NCBI GenBank assembly: GCA_021846985.1
Contig: JAJZVX010000002.1
Coordinates: forward strand, 186,001-250,000
Length of the DNA stretch: 64,000 bases
Source: Acidobacteriota bacterium
Lineage (GTDB): Bacteria; Acidobacteriota; Terriglobia; Terriglobales; Acidobacteriaceae
Reading direction: 5' to 3'
Part shown: positions 1-9,962 of the stretch, in pieces
Layout of the letters: each line of letters begins with the position of its first letter
Numbering within the stretch: the stretch's first letter is position 1
Program-made: the position numbers and the translations under genes
The notes under the pieces: generated by a model
The model's input: the letters and a program-made list of their open reading frames with translations, nothing else
Told to the model about the DNA's origin: nothing
Database searches by the model: none

Positions 1-1
1 A

Positions 2-688
2 GCGGAATACAGGCGTCTTCTTGACTTGAATCGCGGCGAAGAAAACGTCTCGGAAAAGGCCGTGGAGGCAGCGCGGGCCGCGGCCCAGAGCGATACGGCC
101 GTGTTGCAGAACGCGCAGCAAGCCCTGGTTGTCCTTAGGAATTCCATGCAACTTCATTGGGGTGCTGTTGTTGCCGGATGGCTGCAGCAGGGCTCAGCGC
201 AACTCGATGCGCTGCTCGCGCAGCGCGCCTTCCTGCTGCAAGTCACAGCCACGGATGGCGACGGCCAGCCGCCGCCGGCGCAGGCCACGGCGCAATTGCC
301 GGGCGGCGGGCATGTCTCCGCGCGCCTGATTGCGGCCCTTCCGCAACTGGATCCGCGCCTGCAGATGCCTAGCTATCTTTATGTTGTCTCCGCGCATCCG
401 GGCCTGGTTCCCGGACTCAATCTTTCCGTTTCGCTGCCGTCCGGTCCGCTACGTAATGGCGTCGTGATCCCATACAGCGCCATCGTCTGGTGGCAGGGGA
501 GCGCCTGGTGCTACGTCGAGCGGCCTCCCGGCATGTTCACGCGAGAGCAAGTCCCTACTACAAATCCCGCGCCGGCAGGATGGTTTGTCAGCGAGGGCAT
601 TGCGCCCGCGGCGCGCGTGGTTACAGAGGGCGCGCAGACCCTGCTCTCCGAAGAGTTCCGCGCGCAGATTCAGTCCGACGAAGACTAA
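2..688 (+). CDS. RND efflux periplasmic adaptor subunit, 3' part (5' end outside window)
   Basis: The reading frame is open from base 2, so the gene starts left of the window; 228 residues are visible. The first 45 residues are Ala/Glu/Gln-rich, as in the alpha-helical hairpin of membrane fusion proteins, followed by beta-rich lipoyl/barrel-like sequence and a C-terminal segment (VVIPYSAIVWWQGSAWCYVE) typical of RND adaptors, where a permissive loop precedes the membrane-proximal domain. It lies 21 bases before an RND permease on the same strand, so the two probably form one operon and one tripartite pump. The outer-membrane partner, if encoded here, would be to the left. The family is clear from context and the C-terminal pattern; the substrate is not. 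Confidence 0.8.
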   Translation, partial: AEYRRLLDLNRGEENVSEKAVEAARAAAQSDTAVLQNAQQALVVLRNSMQLHWGAVVAGWLQQGSAQLDALLAQRAFLLQVTATDGDGQPPPAQATAQLPGGGHVSARLIAALPQLDPRLQMPSYLYVVSAHPGLVPGLNLSVSLPSGPLRNGVVIPYSAIVWWQGSAWCYVERPPGMFTREQVPTTNPAPAGWFVSEGIAPAARVVTEGAQTLLSEEFRAQIQSDED

Positions 689-709
689 CCAGGCCCAGGA
701 AAATACCTC

Positions 710-3700
710 ATGCTGCATGCTATTGTGCGTTTCTCATTGCGTTTTCGAGGCGCCATCCTTGCCCTCGCGCTGGCCTTCCTCGGCTATGGAATCTACTCGC
801 TCACCATGGCGCCCTTCAGTGTTTTTCCCGAGTTCGCGCCGCCTTTTGTAAGCATCCAGACGGAGTCGCCGGGTCTCTCTCCCGAACAAGTGGAGCTGTT
901 GGTCACGCAGCCTGTGGAGAACGCCGTGAACGGCGTGACAGGCATACAGTCCCTGCGCTCGACCTCGATTCAGGGTCTATCGGTAATCAACGTGGTCTTT
1001 CGCAATGACAGCGACATCTATCGCGACCGCCAACTGGTTGCCGAACGGCTTTCCACCGTGGCCGGCCAGTTGCCCCAGAGTGTGCATGCGCCCACGATGA
1101 TACCTCTCCAGTCCACCACTGGAACCGTGCTGGTGATGGGGATGACCTCCGGCCGCCAATCGCTGATGCACGTGCGAACGATCGCCGACTGGACGGTAAA
1201 GCCGCGTTTGCTGGCCGTTCCCGGCGTCGCACAGGTAACCGTCTTTGGCGGGGACGTGAAGCAACTGCAAGTGCAGTTTCTGCCCGAAAAACTTCTTCAG
1301 TACGACCTCTCGCTGGATGACGTGATTGCCGCGGCACGGAAGGCCACCGCCGTGTCCGGAGCAGGCTTTATCGAAAACGGCAATCAGAGGCTGATCCTTC
1401 TGCCCCAGGGTCAGCCCGTGACGGCGGAACAGATTGCCTCCACCGTGCTGCTGCGCCGGAACGGCGCCAACGTGACCCTGGGCCAGGTTGCTCATGTGCG
1501 TGATGCAGCGGCGCCTCCGTTTGGCGCGGCCCTGGTGAATGGCAGCGTGGGTGTGATTCTGAATGTGAATGCGCAGTATGGCGCGAATATTCTCGAAGTC
1601 ACCCGCAATGTGGAGCAGGCGCTGCATGAGCTCGCTCCAGCTCTCGATCGCGAAGGCATCGCGATGCAGCCGGACCTTTTCCGTCCGGTGAATTTTATCC
1701 ATACCGCGATCCGCAACATCGGGAACTCGCTTTTTCTTGGCGCCGCGCTGGTAATCGTTGTGCTCTTTCTCTTTCTCTTTGACCTGCGCACGGCGGCCAT
1801 TTCTTGCGCCGCCATTCCGCTTTCGCTCCTTGCCGCCCTTACCGTCATGGACAAGATGGGTTTTGCCTTGAATATCATGACGCTCGGCGGCTTGGCCATT
1901 GCCATTGGCGAAGTGGTCGATGACGCGGTCATCGACGTGGAAAACATCCTGCGCCGGCTCCGCGGGAACATGACGAGCGAGGCGCCGCGCCCCATCTTCA
2001 ACGTCGTGCTTGATGCATCGCTCGAAGTTCGCAGCGCGGTTGTTTACGCCACCTTTGCCGTGGCCCTCATTTTTACTCCGATCCTGACGCTTGCGGGGGT
2101 GGCGGGGAGAATCTTCGCCCCGCTTGGCATCGCCTATATTCTCTCCATTCTGGCCTCGCTTCTGGTGGCGTTGACCGTTACGCCGGCGCTTTCGCTGCTG
2201 CTGCTTGGTTCCAGCCGGTTGCGCCCGCAAGAGCCGCCTCTTGTGCATTGGCTCAGGGCGCGCTATGTGGCCATTCTGGAAAAGATCGAAGAGATGCCCC
2301 GGCTGGTTGTGGGATGCGCCGCGGCTGCCACCGTTTGCGGCCTCGCCACGCTGCCTTTCTTCAGCACCAGTTTCCTCCCCGAACTGCACGAAGGGCACTT
2401 CATTGTGCACATGAGTGCCGTGCCCGGATCCTCGCTGCAAGAGTCGCTGCGCAGAGGACGTCAGGTAACGCAAGCGTTGCGGCGGCTGGCTTTTGTGCGC
2501 TCGGTGGGCCAGCGCGTGGGGCGCGCCGAACTGGCCGACGATACGTGGGGGCCCTACTACAGCGAAATCGAGGTCGATCTGAAACCGATGGGAGGCGAGC
2601 AGGAGGAAGCCGCGGAAAGAGAGATTCGCACGGCGCTGGCGCGGCTCCCGGGCCTCTCCTTTTCCATGGAGACGTTTCTCTCGGAACGCATCCAGGAAAC
2701 GCTGTCCGGCTACACCGCCGCCATCGTTGCGAACATCTATGGAACCGATCTCGACCGGCTTGACCAAGAGGCGCAGCAGGTTGCGCATGTGTTGAAACAG
2801 CTTCCCGGTGCGCGCGATATACAGATGCAGGCTCCGGCCGGGACGCCGGAGATCGTGGTCGCGCTGGATGCGCCGGCGCTGCAGCACTGGGGCTTTGACC
2901 CGGTTACGGTCTTGCAGGATGTGCACACGGCGTACGAAGGGGAGCAGGTAGGGGATGTCTACGAGGGCAATCGCGTGTTTGGCGTGGATGTGATTCTGCC
3001 TCCCACGCGGCGCGGTCGCGTGGATTCTGTCGCGCAGTTGCCGCTACGCAGTCCCGAAGGCATTTATGTTCCGCTGGGACAGCTTGCCCATGTTTATCAG
3101 TCCTCGGGGCGCTATGCAGTTTTGCACGACGGCGCCCGGCGCGTGCAAACCATCACGCTGGACGTGGCTGGCGGCGATGCGGGGGCGTTTGTGCGCCAGG
3201 CGCAACACCAGATTGCCGCCAGGGTAAAGCTGGCGCCTGGCGACTATGTGCAGTTCAGCGGCACGGCCGAGGCCGAAGCGCAGGCGCGGCACGACCTCAT
3301 CCTTCATTCGTCTCTCGCGGCGCTTGGCATCGTGCTGCTGCTTTCGATTGTGCTGACCAATGCGAGGAATCTGCTGCTGGTGCTCGTGAATCTTCCCTTC
3401 GCGCTGGTGGGCGGCGTGCTTGCCGTTTTTGCCGGCGGCGCGGAACTTTCGCTGGGTGCGATGGTCGGATTTGTCACCCTTTTCGGCATCACCCTCCGCA
3501 ACTCCATCATGCTCATCTCGCACTACGAGCATCTGGTGAACGTTGAAGGCAGGGAGTGGGGCTACCGGACGGCGATTGACGGCGCCTCAGAGAGGCTGGT
3601 CCCGATTCTGATGACCGCGTTGGTGACGGCGCTGGGACTGCTTCCACTGGCCATGCGCAGCAACGCTCCCGGGCAGGAGGTGGAAGGGCCGATGGCCATG

Positions 3701-3814
3701 GTCATCCTCGGAGGGCTGATGACTTCGACTGTTCTCAACCTTCTGATTCTGCCAACCCTGTCGCTGCGCTTTGGCAGATTCAAAGAGAGCGCGTCGTCGA
3801 GTCGGCAGATGTGA
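710..3814 (+). CDS. Efflux RND transporter permease, heavy-metal-type (CzcA/CusA-like)
   Basis: A 1034-residue inner-membrane proton antiporter of the RND superfamily, of normal full length. The N-terminus shows the usual first membrane helix followed by PFSVFPEFAPPFVSIQTESPG. Helix 4 contains GEVVDDAVIDVENILRRLRG, where the paired Asp residues correspond to the proton-relay position of heavy-metal RND pumps. Two periplasmic porter blocks and a second membrane half (LGAMVGFVTLFGITLRNSIML) follow. It starts 21 bases after the adaptor gene and is probably cotranscribed with it. It differs clearly from the second permease at 11369-14527, whose helix 4 reads GVLVDAAIVMVENGYRHL, so the window holds two distinct systems. 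Metal ion versus another substrate cannot be decided from sequence alone. Confidence 0.9.
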   Translation: MLHAIVRFSLRFRGAILALALAFLGYGIYSLTMAPFSVFPEFAPPFVSIQTESPGLSPEQVELLVTQPVENAVNGVTGIQSLRSTSIQGLSVINVVFRNDSDIYRDRQLVAERLSTVAGQLPQSVHAPTMIPLQSTTGTVLVMGMTSGRQSLMHVRTIADWTVKPRLLAVPGVAQVTVFGGDVKQLQVQFLPEKLLQYDLSLDDVIAAARKATAVSGAGFIENGNQRLILLPQGQPVTAEQIASTVLLRRNGANVTLGQVAHVRDAAAPPFGAALVNGSVGVILNVNAQYGANILEVTRNVEQALHELAPALDREGIAMQPDLFRPVNFIHTAIRNIGNSLFLGAALVIVVLFLFLFDLRTAAISCAAIPLSLLAALTVMDKMGFALNIMTLGGLAIAIGEVVDDAVIDVENILRRLRGNMTSEAPRPIFNVVLDASLEVRSAVVYATFAVALIFTPILTLAGVAGRIFAPLGIAYILSILASLLVALTVTPALSLLLLGSSRLRPQEPPLVHWLRARYVAILEKIEEMPRLVVGCAAAATVCGLATLPFFSTSFLPELHEGHFIVHMSAVPGSSLQESLRRGRQVTQALRRLAFVRSVGQRVGRAELADDTWGPYYSEIEVDLKPMGGEQEEAAEREIRTALARLPGLSFSMETFLSERIQETLSGYTAAIVANIYGTDLDRLDQEAQQVAHVLKQLPGARDIQMQAPAGTPEIVVALDAPALQHWGFDPVTVLQDVHTAYEGEQVGDVYEGNRVFGVDVILPPTRRGRVDSVAQLPLRSPEGIYVPLGQLAHVYQSSGRYAVLHDGARRVQTITLDVAGGDAGAFVRQAQHQIAARVKLAPGDYVQFSGTAEAEAQARHDLILHSSLAALGIVLLLSIVLTNARNLLLVLVNLPFALVGGVLAVFAGGAELSLGAMVGFVTLFGITLRNSIMLISHYEHLVNVEGREWGYRTAIDGASERLVPILMTALVTALGLLPLAMRSNAPGQEVEGPMAMVILGGLMTSTVLNLLILPTLSLRFGRFKESASSSRQM

Positions 3815-3982
3815 CAACACTGGACGCAACGGATAGGAGATGCCTCCTGCGCCCGTGGCCGACAACCGGCGCGGGGGTGGTGGCATGCGCATGGGTGGGT
3901 GCAGGAGAAGGGCGCAGAGCGTTCCAGCCGCACTGGGATAAGCAGGGGTTGCGGTTTGCGCAAGCCTTGCTCGTGCGATACC

Positions 3983-5254
3983 TCAGCGAGGATTGAGCAG
4001 AATCTGGACGCGCGTGTCTTTGGGGAAATCAATCTCGTGGCCGCGGGCGATCCAGCGAAAACAGATCGACTTCGATACGGCATAGACGGCAAAGGTGTGG
4101 AGCAGGACGGCGTTGGCCGATCCCATCACCAGGATGCGAGCAGCAAAGCCAAACCCATTGCTGTCTACTCCGCTGTGGATGGGGTTGGAGGTGGCGTCGC
4201 TATCGAAGGCCGAGGCGGCCATGATGCCCAACGCCATGGGCGCCAGATACTTGCCGGGTCCTGCCGAAGGCTCGGCCGTGCCTTCCTCGCTGAGCTTGAC
4301 GTGGCTGCCGGGGCTGGCTTCAGTGGCGGCGAGCTGGCCGTGGATGACAGAGGGCGCAGCATCTTCGCGCTCGATGCGGCGGAAGGTGAAGCGCATTTTC
4401 CCGTTGCGGCCGAACCAGCGCGCGCGGCGAACGACGGTGACAAGGCCGGTGATGCGGGCCCCTTCGGGAAAGAGAAGCTGCTTGCCGTCGGGCGTGAGCA
4501 GCGGGCGGGTGAGAATCGCCGTGACCGGCGCGCCATGGCGGGCGGTGGCGGAATTGAGCGGAGTGAGCAGGCGGGCCTCGATGACGCCGGTGGGCGTGCC
4601 ATGCTGGGCGGCTTCTAGCAGTGGCGCGGGTTGCGGTCCCGGGATGGTGACGGGAGAAGTAAGCTCGGCGTCGTATTCGGTGCCGGTCCAGATGGTGGGC
4701 GGGCTCCAGGGAAGCTGAGCGTAGACCCACTTCTCGATCCGGTCGCCTAGATCGGGGTGGTGGAGGACAGCGAGGGCCTCGCGCTTGCGCGCCTTGACGA
4801 TGTCGCGAGCCTGGGCGCGCAGACCGGATTTTTCGTGGGCGCTCATGGTGACGACGGTGGCGTCGCGTTGCGTGACGGCGGTCTGGATGGGGAGCGTGGC
4901 GCCGCCGGGCAAGCGGAGGGAATCGAAACGAACGGCGGCCATGGAGGGCGGCCTGAACTGGCCGTCGAGCAGCGCACGGAAACGGCTGTGCTGCGGATCG
5001 CGCCGCATGCCAAGGATGGTGCCGGTAACGCGGGTGTTCACGGGCAGAACGACGTGGTCGATGCGGTCAACGGGTTCGATCAGGTGGCCTTCAATTACAG
5101 TGCCCGCCCGCACGCGGTAACGGTGATCGACTTGCACGCGGAGTGGAACCCCGGAGGGGATGGTGACAGATTGAGCGGCAAGGGAAAGCGGCGCAAGACA
5201 TGCGGCGAAAAAAAACGACCGGGAAACGGGAATCTGCAGAATGGATGCCTTCAT
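3983..5254 (-). CDS. Secreted protein of unknown function
   Basis: 423 residues with a signal peptide (hydrophobic stretch about 10-27, ending SLAAQ). The mature part has two beta-rich halves of similar style (IPSGVPLRVQVDHRYRVRAGTVIEGHL near 33 and LLTPLNSATARHGAPVTAILTRPLL near 225), each followed by wording such as LPVNTRVTG or FPEGARITG, so it looks like an internal duplication. A hydrophobic stretch near 345-385 (YLAPMALGIMAASAF; FAARILVMGSANAVLLHTF) may touch the membrane. I do not recognise an enzyme motif. The repeated pattern resembles barrel domains that acidobacterial annotations often leave as hypothetical. The GAAAG-type ribosome site before the ATG is weak. The gene stands alone, converging with the RND permease. 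Confidence 0.7.
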   Translation of the reverse strand: MKASILQIPVSRSFFFAACLAPLSLAAQSVTIPSGVPLRVQVDHRYRVRAGTVIEGHLIEPVDRIDHVVLPVNTRVTGTILGMRRDPQHSRFRALLDGQFRPPSMAAVRFDSLRLPGGATLPIQTAVTQRDATVVTMSAHEKSGLRAQARDIVKARKREALAVLHHPDLGDRIEKWVYAQLPWSPPTIWTGTEYDAELTSPVTIPGPQPAPLLEAAQHGTPTGVIEARLLTPLNSATARHGAPVTAILTRPLLTPDGKQLLFPEGARITGLVTVVRRARWFGRNGKMRFTFRRIEREDAAPSVIHGQLAATEASPGSHVKLSEEGTAEPSAGPGKYLAPMALGIMAASAFDSDATSNPIHSGVDSNGFGFAARILVMGSANAVLLHTFAVYAVSKSICFRWIARGHEIDFPKDTRVQILLNPR

Positions 5255-5431
5255 CGCTTCTTTCGACCGGCGTGCCGTGAAAAAGTGAGAGATTCACACA
5301 ATCTGGACCGCGGATGGCCGTGCGCAACCAGGCGTGGGAGTCAGTTTGCGCTCGGGCAGATGACGAATATGTCATGTTCAAGCCGCCGATGACGCATGAC
5401 AGGCAAACGGGCGCGATCCGTGGAGCGGGTC

Positions 5432-6439
5432 TTATCGGCTCACAACCAGAATCTCAAATGTGCCGGGTTTGGGTTGCGCGCGGTGACCGGGAGCAGAGGG
5501 CAGCATCTCCGCCGTAGGCAGGAAGATTTGCTGCGTTGCGCGATCAATGCCCATGGTGCGGGCGCCGCTGGCGGTCTTTACCGTCTGCTCGATTTGGAAG
5601 CTCCCATGCCTCTCGCCGATGACGGTGAGGGTGCCGTCCCAGCAACTGGCGAAGGCGTGGCCATGATCGAAGCTGGCGGCGTCGTTGCCCATGCCGATGG
5701 GCAGGGAAGCTTCGACTTGGCCGGTCTGCGTGTTCATCACGACCATTTTCTGCGGCTTGCGGCAGCCGATGAAGAGGCGGTGAGCGGAGGGATCAATGGC
5801 CATGCCGACAGGATGAGCGCCGGGCGCAACCGGCCAGCGGCCAAGCACCTTGTCCGCATGCAGATCGACAACGGCGACCAGATCCTTGTCCTCAAGGTTG
5901 ACGTAGACCTTTCCGGAGCCGTCGGCGGCAAGGTACTCGGGAGCGCCGCCCAGAACGACGGTCGTCACTTTGCCGTTGTGCGGATCGATGTTGGGATGGA
6001 AGGTCATGAGCGAGTTGCCATCGCCGGAAACGGCAAGCACCAGGTCTGTGCCGGGATCGTAAATGATGCCGTCGGCGTCGGGCATGGCCGGGATGCGGCC
6101 AAGGATCTTGTAGGTTTTGAGGTCGAAGACCAGGATGGCGCCGGAGCCGCCGCCGTCGGTGATGAATCCGCGGTTAACCTTGGGCACAAGGGCCACGCCG
6201 TGCGAGCGGACCTGGCCGGCGATGTCGGCGAGGAGCGCGCCGGTATGGGTGTCGATGACCTGGGTGTGAGTCGTCCGGGTGACAAAGAGACGATGGTTGG
6301 GCCCATCGACGGTGACATAATCCCAGCCGCCTTCGCCGCCGGGATGGAATGTTTGCGTGACGCGCCAGCCCTGGGCATGGAGCGGCATCATGGTGAGAGC
6401 GATGGAAAAGGCAAGCGAGGCAATGCGGTTGCAGCGCAT
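5432..6439 (-). CDS. Secreted YncE-like beta-propeller protein
   Basis: 335 residues from the chosen start. The ATG at 6439 is preceded by AGGAGA at good spacing and begins a signal peptide (MRCNRIASLAFSIALTM ending LHAQ); the frame stays open upstream but without an exported-protein start. The mature protein is built of repeated blades such as WDYVTVDGPNHRLFVTR, GIIYDPGTDLVLAVSGDG, LAADGSGKVYVNLED and MAIDPSAHRLFIGCR, the pattern of YncE/YVTN seven-bladed propellers. Such proteins act in the periplasm as scaffolds or ligand binders; no catalytic residues are evident. It is probably transcribed alone; the neighbours have unrelated functions. The fold is well supported, the role is unknown. 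Confidence 0.82.
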   Translation of the reverse strand: MRCNRIASLAFSIALTMMPLHAQGWRVTQTFHPGGEGGWDYVTVDGPNHRLFVTRTTHTQVIDTHTGALLADIAGQVRSHGVALVPKVNRGFITDGGGSGAILVFDLKTYKILGRIPAMPDADGIIYDPGTDLVLAVSGDGNSLMTFHPNIDPHNGKVTTVVLGGAPEYLAADGSGKVYVNLEDKDLVAVVDLHADKVLGRWPVAPGAHPVGMAIDPSAHRLFIGCRKPQKMVVMNTQTGQVEASLPIGMGNDAASFDHGHAFASCWDGTLTVIGERHGSFQIEQTVKTASGARTMGIDRATQQIFLPTAEMLPSAPGHRAQPKPGTFEILVVSR

Positions 6440-6646
6440 GAAGGTTCTCCTGGAAGGGAATTGGACGTGGCAAGACGTCGTTTCCGCGGCACGACGAAAG
6501 TGTACGCGCCGTGGCTTAAGAGTTCCTGAAGAAGCGAACACAGAAGAAAATGGTGATCTTGCCGGCCCTTCTCCGTCAGGCCCGATGGAGCCGTTGGCGG
6601 AATAAAATCAGGCGGATGTGGGGGCGCTTCGATGCTTAAGGCTGCT

Positions 6647-7165
6647 CTAGCCGCGCAACGCGCGCAGCACTTTGGCGGTTGTCACCACCTGGCCCACATG
6701 CCGCAGGGTGTGGTCGGCTACATGAAGCATGGCTCCACCCACCGAAGTGGGCAGCCGCTTGCGGCCCACGGCGCGCGCCGCATCCAGATCGGTGGCCGCC
6801 AGCAAGCGAACCCGCATGGCTGCATCTTGCAGTGCCGTTTCCACCTCGGCCCGCAGTGCGGCCGGCGGCTCGCGGCCTTCCGCTTCGGATTGCAGCGCCG
6901 CCCGTTGCCGGGGCGAAAGCTCTCTGCCTTCGGCGTAGCTCAGGATGCGGTCGGTGGAGCGCGCGATGTGGCGGAGATGATAGGCCACGGGTGTGAGACC
7001 CAGCGGTGCCGCGTGAACCTCGGTATCAGTGAGATCCTCCGTCCATCTCGCAAGATCGTCCTGGGCCAGTTCGAGGGCGTGAAGAACGGCGCGAGCGGCG
7101 GCGGGCACATCGGCGTGCGTGCCGCGCAACCACGGTTCGACGTAAGGGTTGGGGGAAGCCGTCAT
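6647..7165 (-). CDS. DinB-like (four-helix) family protein
   Basis: 172 residues. The start at 7165 is chosen because GGAAGGA lies just upstream, while the open frame continues to 7237 with proline/arginine-rich, unlikely sequence. The protein shows the DinB/YfiT signature order of metal-ligand histidines: YHLRHIARSTDRILSYAEGR in the middle and MLHVADHTLRHVGQVVTTAK near the end. Members are usually metal-binding four-helix bundles, some of which use bacillithiol or mycothiol; the substrate here is unknown. It follows the P-loop kinase gene on the same strand, with a large inverted repeat at 7295-7350 between them, so cotranscription is uncertain. Confidence 0.82.
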   Translation of the reverse strand: MTASPNPYVEPWLRGTHADVPAAARAVLHALELAQDDLARWTEDLTDTEVHAAPLGLTPVAYHLRHIARSTDRILSYAEGRELSPRQRAALQSEAEGREPPAALRAEVETALQDAAMRVRLLAATDLDAARAVGRKRLPTSVGGAMLHVADHTLRHVGQVVTTAKVLRALRG

Positions 7166-7294
7166 GGGGGGCAATCCTTCCGGCGTTTCCCTTTCAGGAT
7201 AGCCGCCGTGGCTTCGTCGCCGGGCAGTTCCGGGCAAGGCGCAAGGGCCGCGTGGAGCGTGCGGCCTGCAAGCCCGGCAGAAGAAAGGGTGCTT

Positions 7295-7350
7295 TAGGTC
7301 CTGTCCACACGACGCGGCTCGGTGCCGGCCGGGTCGTGTGAACAGGCCTA
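7295..7350. repeat. Long imperfect inverted repeat at the end of the P-loop kinase gene
   Basis: Arms at 7295-7313 and 7333-7350 pair almost throughout (TAGGTCCTGTCCACACGAC with GTCGTGTGAACAGGCCTA, with mismatches inside CCTGTcCAC and at one further position). The loop holds a smaller CGGC/GCCG stem. The structure includes the stop codon of the kinase gene (TAG at 7350-7348). There is no T-run on either side, so it may be a factor-dependent terminator, an mRNA-stabilising hairpin or a REP-like element. Confidence 0.6.
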
Positions 7351-8115
7351 GTTCGTGCTCTTTACGCGCACCACGGTGATCTTCGAGAAGCCTTCTTCAA
7401 AGACCGGCGGTTTCAGCTTTTCGGCCATCTTGCGCATCACGTCTTCGCTTACGCTGCGGTCGCGCTTGCGGTTGCGCTCGAGGCAAACCTCCAGGGGGAC
7501 ATCGAAAAAGACGGCCTGCGTTTCGTAGCCGAAGCTTTTGGCCATCTTGATCCACTGGCGGCGTTCGTGGGTCGAAAGGTTGGTGGCGTCCACGTAGTTC
7601 ATGGGCATGCGGGCGATGAGACGGGCGCGCAGCAGGGATCGGAGGGTGGAAAAGACCAGGCCTTGATACCGTTGCTCCTCCACATCGTCAAAGAGGATGT
7701 TGCGGAGCAAATCGCTGGAGAGCGGAGTGATGCCGCGACGGCCAAACCATGTGGTTTTGCCGGAGCCGGGCAGGCCGATGGCGAGGACAACAGAGCCCTT
7801 GGGCTCACCCGGCAAGCGCTCGGTGGTCTCAGCTTCGGCGGACGGCACGGAGGCGAATTCGGGCTGGGTTTCCACTTCCAGGCGGCCGGAATCGGGAGGT
7901 TCGTTCCATTCCGGGCGAGCCGGAGGGGGCGCATGGCGTTCGCCTGGACGGCGCGAGGTGCTCTGCGGTTGCGGGCGCGGCTGCTGGCCAGCCGTATGGG
8001 GAAGTTCATCCGGATAGAGAGGAACCAGTGGAGCCGGTTGATTCGATGGGAGTTCCTGACCGATCTTGCCCGTGGATTCGGAGGTGTTGGGAGTGCGTCT
8101 AGAACGTCTTCTCAT
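7348..8115 (-). CDS. P-loop ATP-binding protein, polynucleotide-kinase-like
   Basis: 255 residues. The first 105 are low-complexity and rich in Pro, Arg, Ser and Glu, probably disordered. The C-terminal domain begins with a Walker A motif (GLPGSGKTTW, about 113-122) followed by SSDLLRNILFDD, YVDATNLSTHERRQWI and a lid-like CLERNRKRDRSVSEDVMRKM. That set matches the AAA_33/zeta-like small-molecule and polynucleotide kinases (the DATN segment resembles T4 Pnkp-type kinases). AAGG sits four bases before the ATG. It probably phosphorylates a nucleic acid end or a small metabolite; the long disordered N-terminus is unusual for a simple kinase. It is divergent from gap. Confidence 0.75.
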   Translation of the reverse strand: MRRRSRRTPNTSESTGKIGQELPSNQPAPLVPLYPDELPHTAGQQPRPQPQSTSRRPGERHAPPPARPEWNEPPDSGRLEVETQPEFASVPSAEAETTERLPGEPKGSVVLAIGLPGSGKTTWFGRRGITPLSSDLLRNILFDDVEEQRYQGLVFSTLRSLLRARLIARMPMNYVDATNLSTHERRQWIKMAKSFGYETQAVFFDVPLEVCLERNRKRDRSVSEDVMRKMAEKLKPPVFEEGFSKITVVRVKSTN

Positions 8116-8410
8116 GCGGCCTTCAAAAAAAAGTCAATCTCTAATACCGGGATACCATACTTCCGCAGGCGGCTGCAAATCGTGTGCAATCCGTCACATA
8201 CTGAGAGAGGGAGCAAAGAGCAAACTATCGTTGCGGAAGGTTTTGCGCAAAAGGCGGCGCGGGCGGGGTTTTGTACGGCCCGGCCGCTCAAAATGGTACG
8301 ATCAAGAGTTTGGTGGAATCGCTCGCGGCAGCGGCGCTCGCCGCCGAACCGGAACAAGTTTAAACCGACTCAAACCACGGTCTCACCCAATTTTGAAGGA
8401 GAAATCGCAC

Positions 8411-9415
<1,005 letters not shown>

Positions 9416-9422
9416 AAGCAGT

Positions 9423-9541
9423 GATCAGTGAACGGTGGCCAGCCGCTTCATGGCTGAACATCGTTCACTGATCGCGTTTCAGTGCTGAGGTTGTCCGTCC
9501 GCTGTCTGTTTTTCACTGTCCATTGACCATTGTTCACTGAC
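9423..9541. repeat. Intergenic repeat cluster with a perfect 12-bp inverted repeat
   Basis: The space between gap and ridA contains GATCAGTGAACG at 9423-9434 and its exact reverse complement at 9462-9473, with a smaller CAGCC/GGCTG stem inside. Two further TTCACTG copies follow at 9512-9518 and 9533-9539 with related flanks (ACTGTCCATTGACC, ACTGACTACC). No T-run follows the hairpin, so it is not a classic intrinsic terminator. It looks like a degenerate short repeat family; copies elsewhere in the genome cannot be checked here. Confidence 0.65.
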
Positions 9542-9563
9542 TACCGATCCCTGACCACTTCAT

Positions 9564-9938
9564 ATGCGCCAGAACATCAGCGGCGGATCTCCCTACGAGC
9601 CGATCATCGGTTTCTCGCGCGCCGTGCGCGTGGGAAGCCTGGTTTACCTTGCCGGCACGGCCCCGGTGGGCGCCGATGCCGAGGATGCGGCCGGCCAGAC
9701 ACGCCGCATCTTTGCCATTGCCGAAAAAGCCCTCGCCGAAGCCGGCGCTTCCTTCCAGCATGTCGTTCGCACGCGCATTTTCCTGACCCATGCCGATGAC
9801 TGGGAGGCGGTGGGGCGCGTGCATGGCGAATACTTCGGCGCGGTGCGCCCCGCGGCCACCCTGGTCGTGGTAGCCAAGCTGCTCAATCCCGCATGGCGCG
9901 TCGAAATCGAAATGGACGCCGTTATTCCCGAATCCTGA
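9564..9938 (+). CDS. RidA family protein (reactive intermediate deaminase)
   Basis: 124 residues, the normal size of the YjgF/YER057c/UK114 family. RidA proteins hydrolyse reactive enamine/imine intermediates released by PLP enzymes. Family features visible are GFSRAVRVGSLVYLAGTAPVG near the start, the central VVRTRIFLTHADDWEAVGRVHGEYF, and RPAATLVVVAKLLNPAWRVEIEMDAV at the end, which holds the conserved Arg (about 105-120) and Glu used for carboxylate and water binding. It sits between gap and pgk with only 24 bases to pgk, which is an odd place for a RidA protein and may only reflect shared expression. Confidence 0.93.
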   Translation: MRQNISGGSPYEPIIGFSRAVRVGSLVYLAGTAPVGADAEDAAGQTRRIFAIAEKALAEAGASFQHVVRTRIFLTHADDWEAVGRVHGEYFGAVRPAATLVVVAKLLNPAWRVEIEMDAVIPES

Positions 9939-9962
9939 TTCCCTCAGAAAGGTGCTACCCCC

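Noticed and set aside
977-2926. A 649-codon open frame on the reverse strand
   Set aside because: Antisense to the RND permease, full of His/Arg-rich sequence.
8240-8410. Possible promoter TTGTAC ... TACGAT before gap
   Set aside because: The spacing is 20 bp and the match is poor, so I do not list it.
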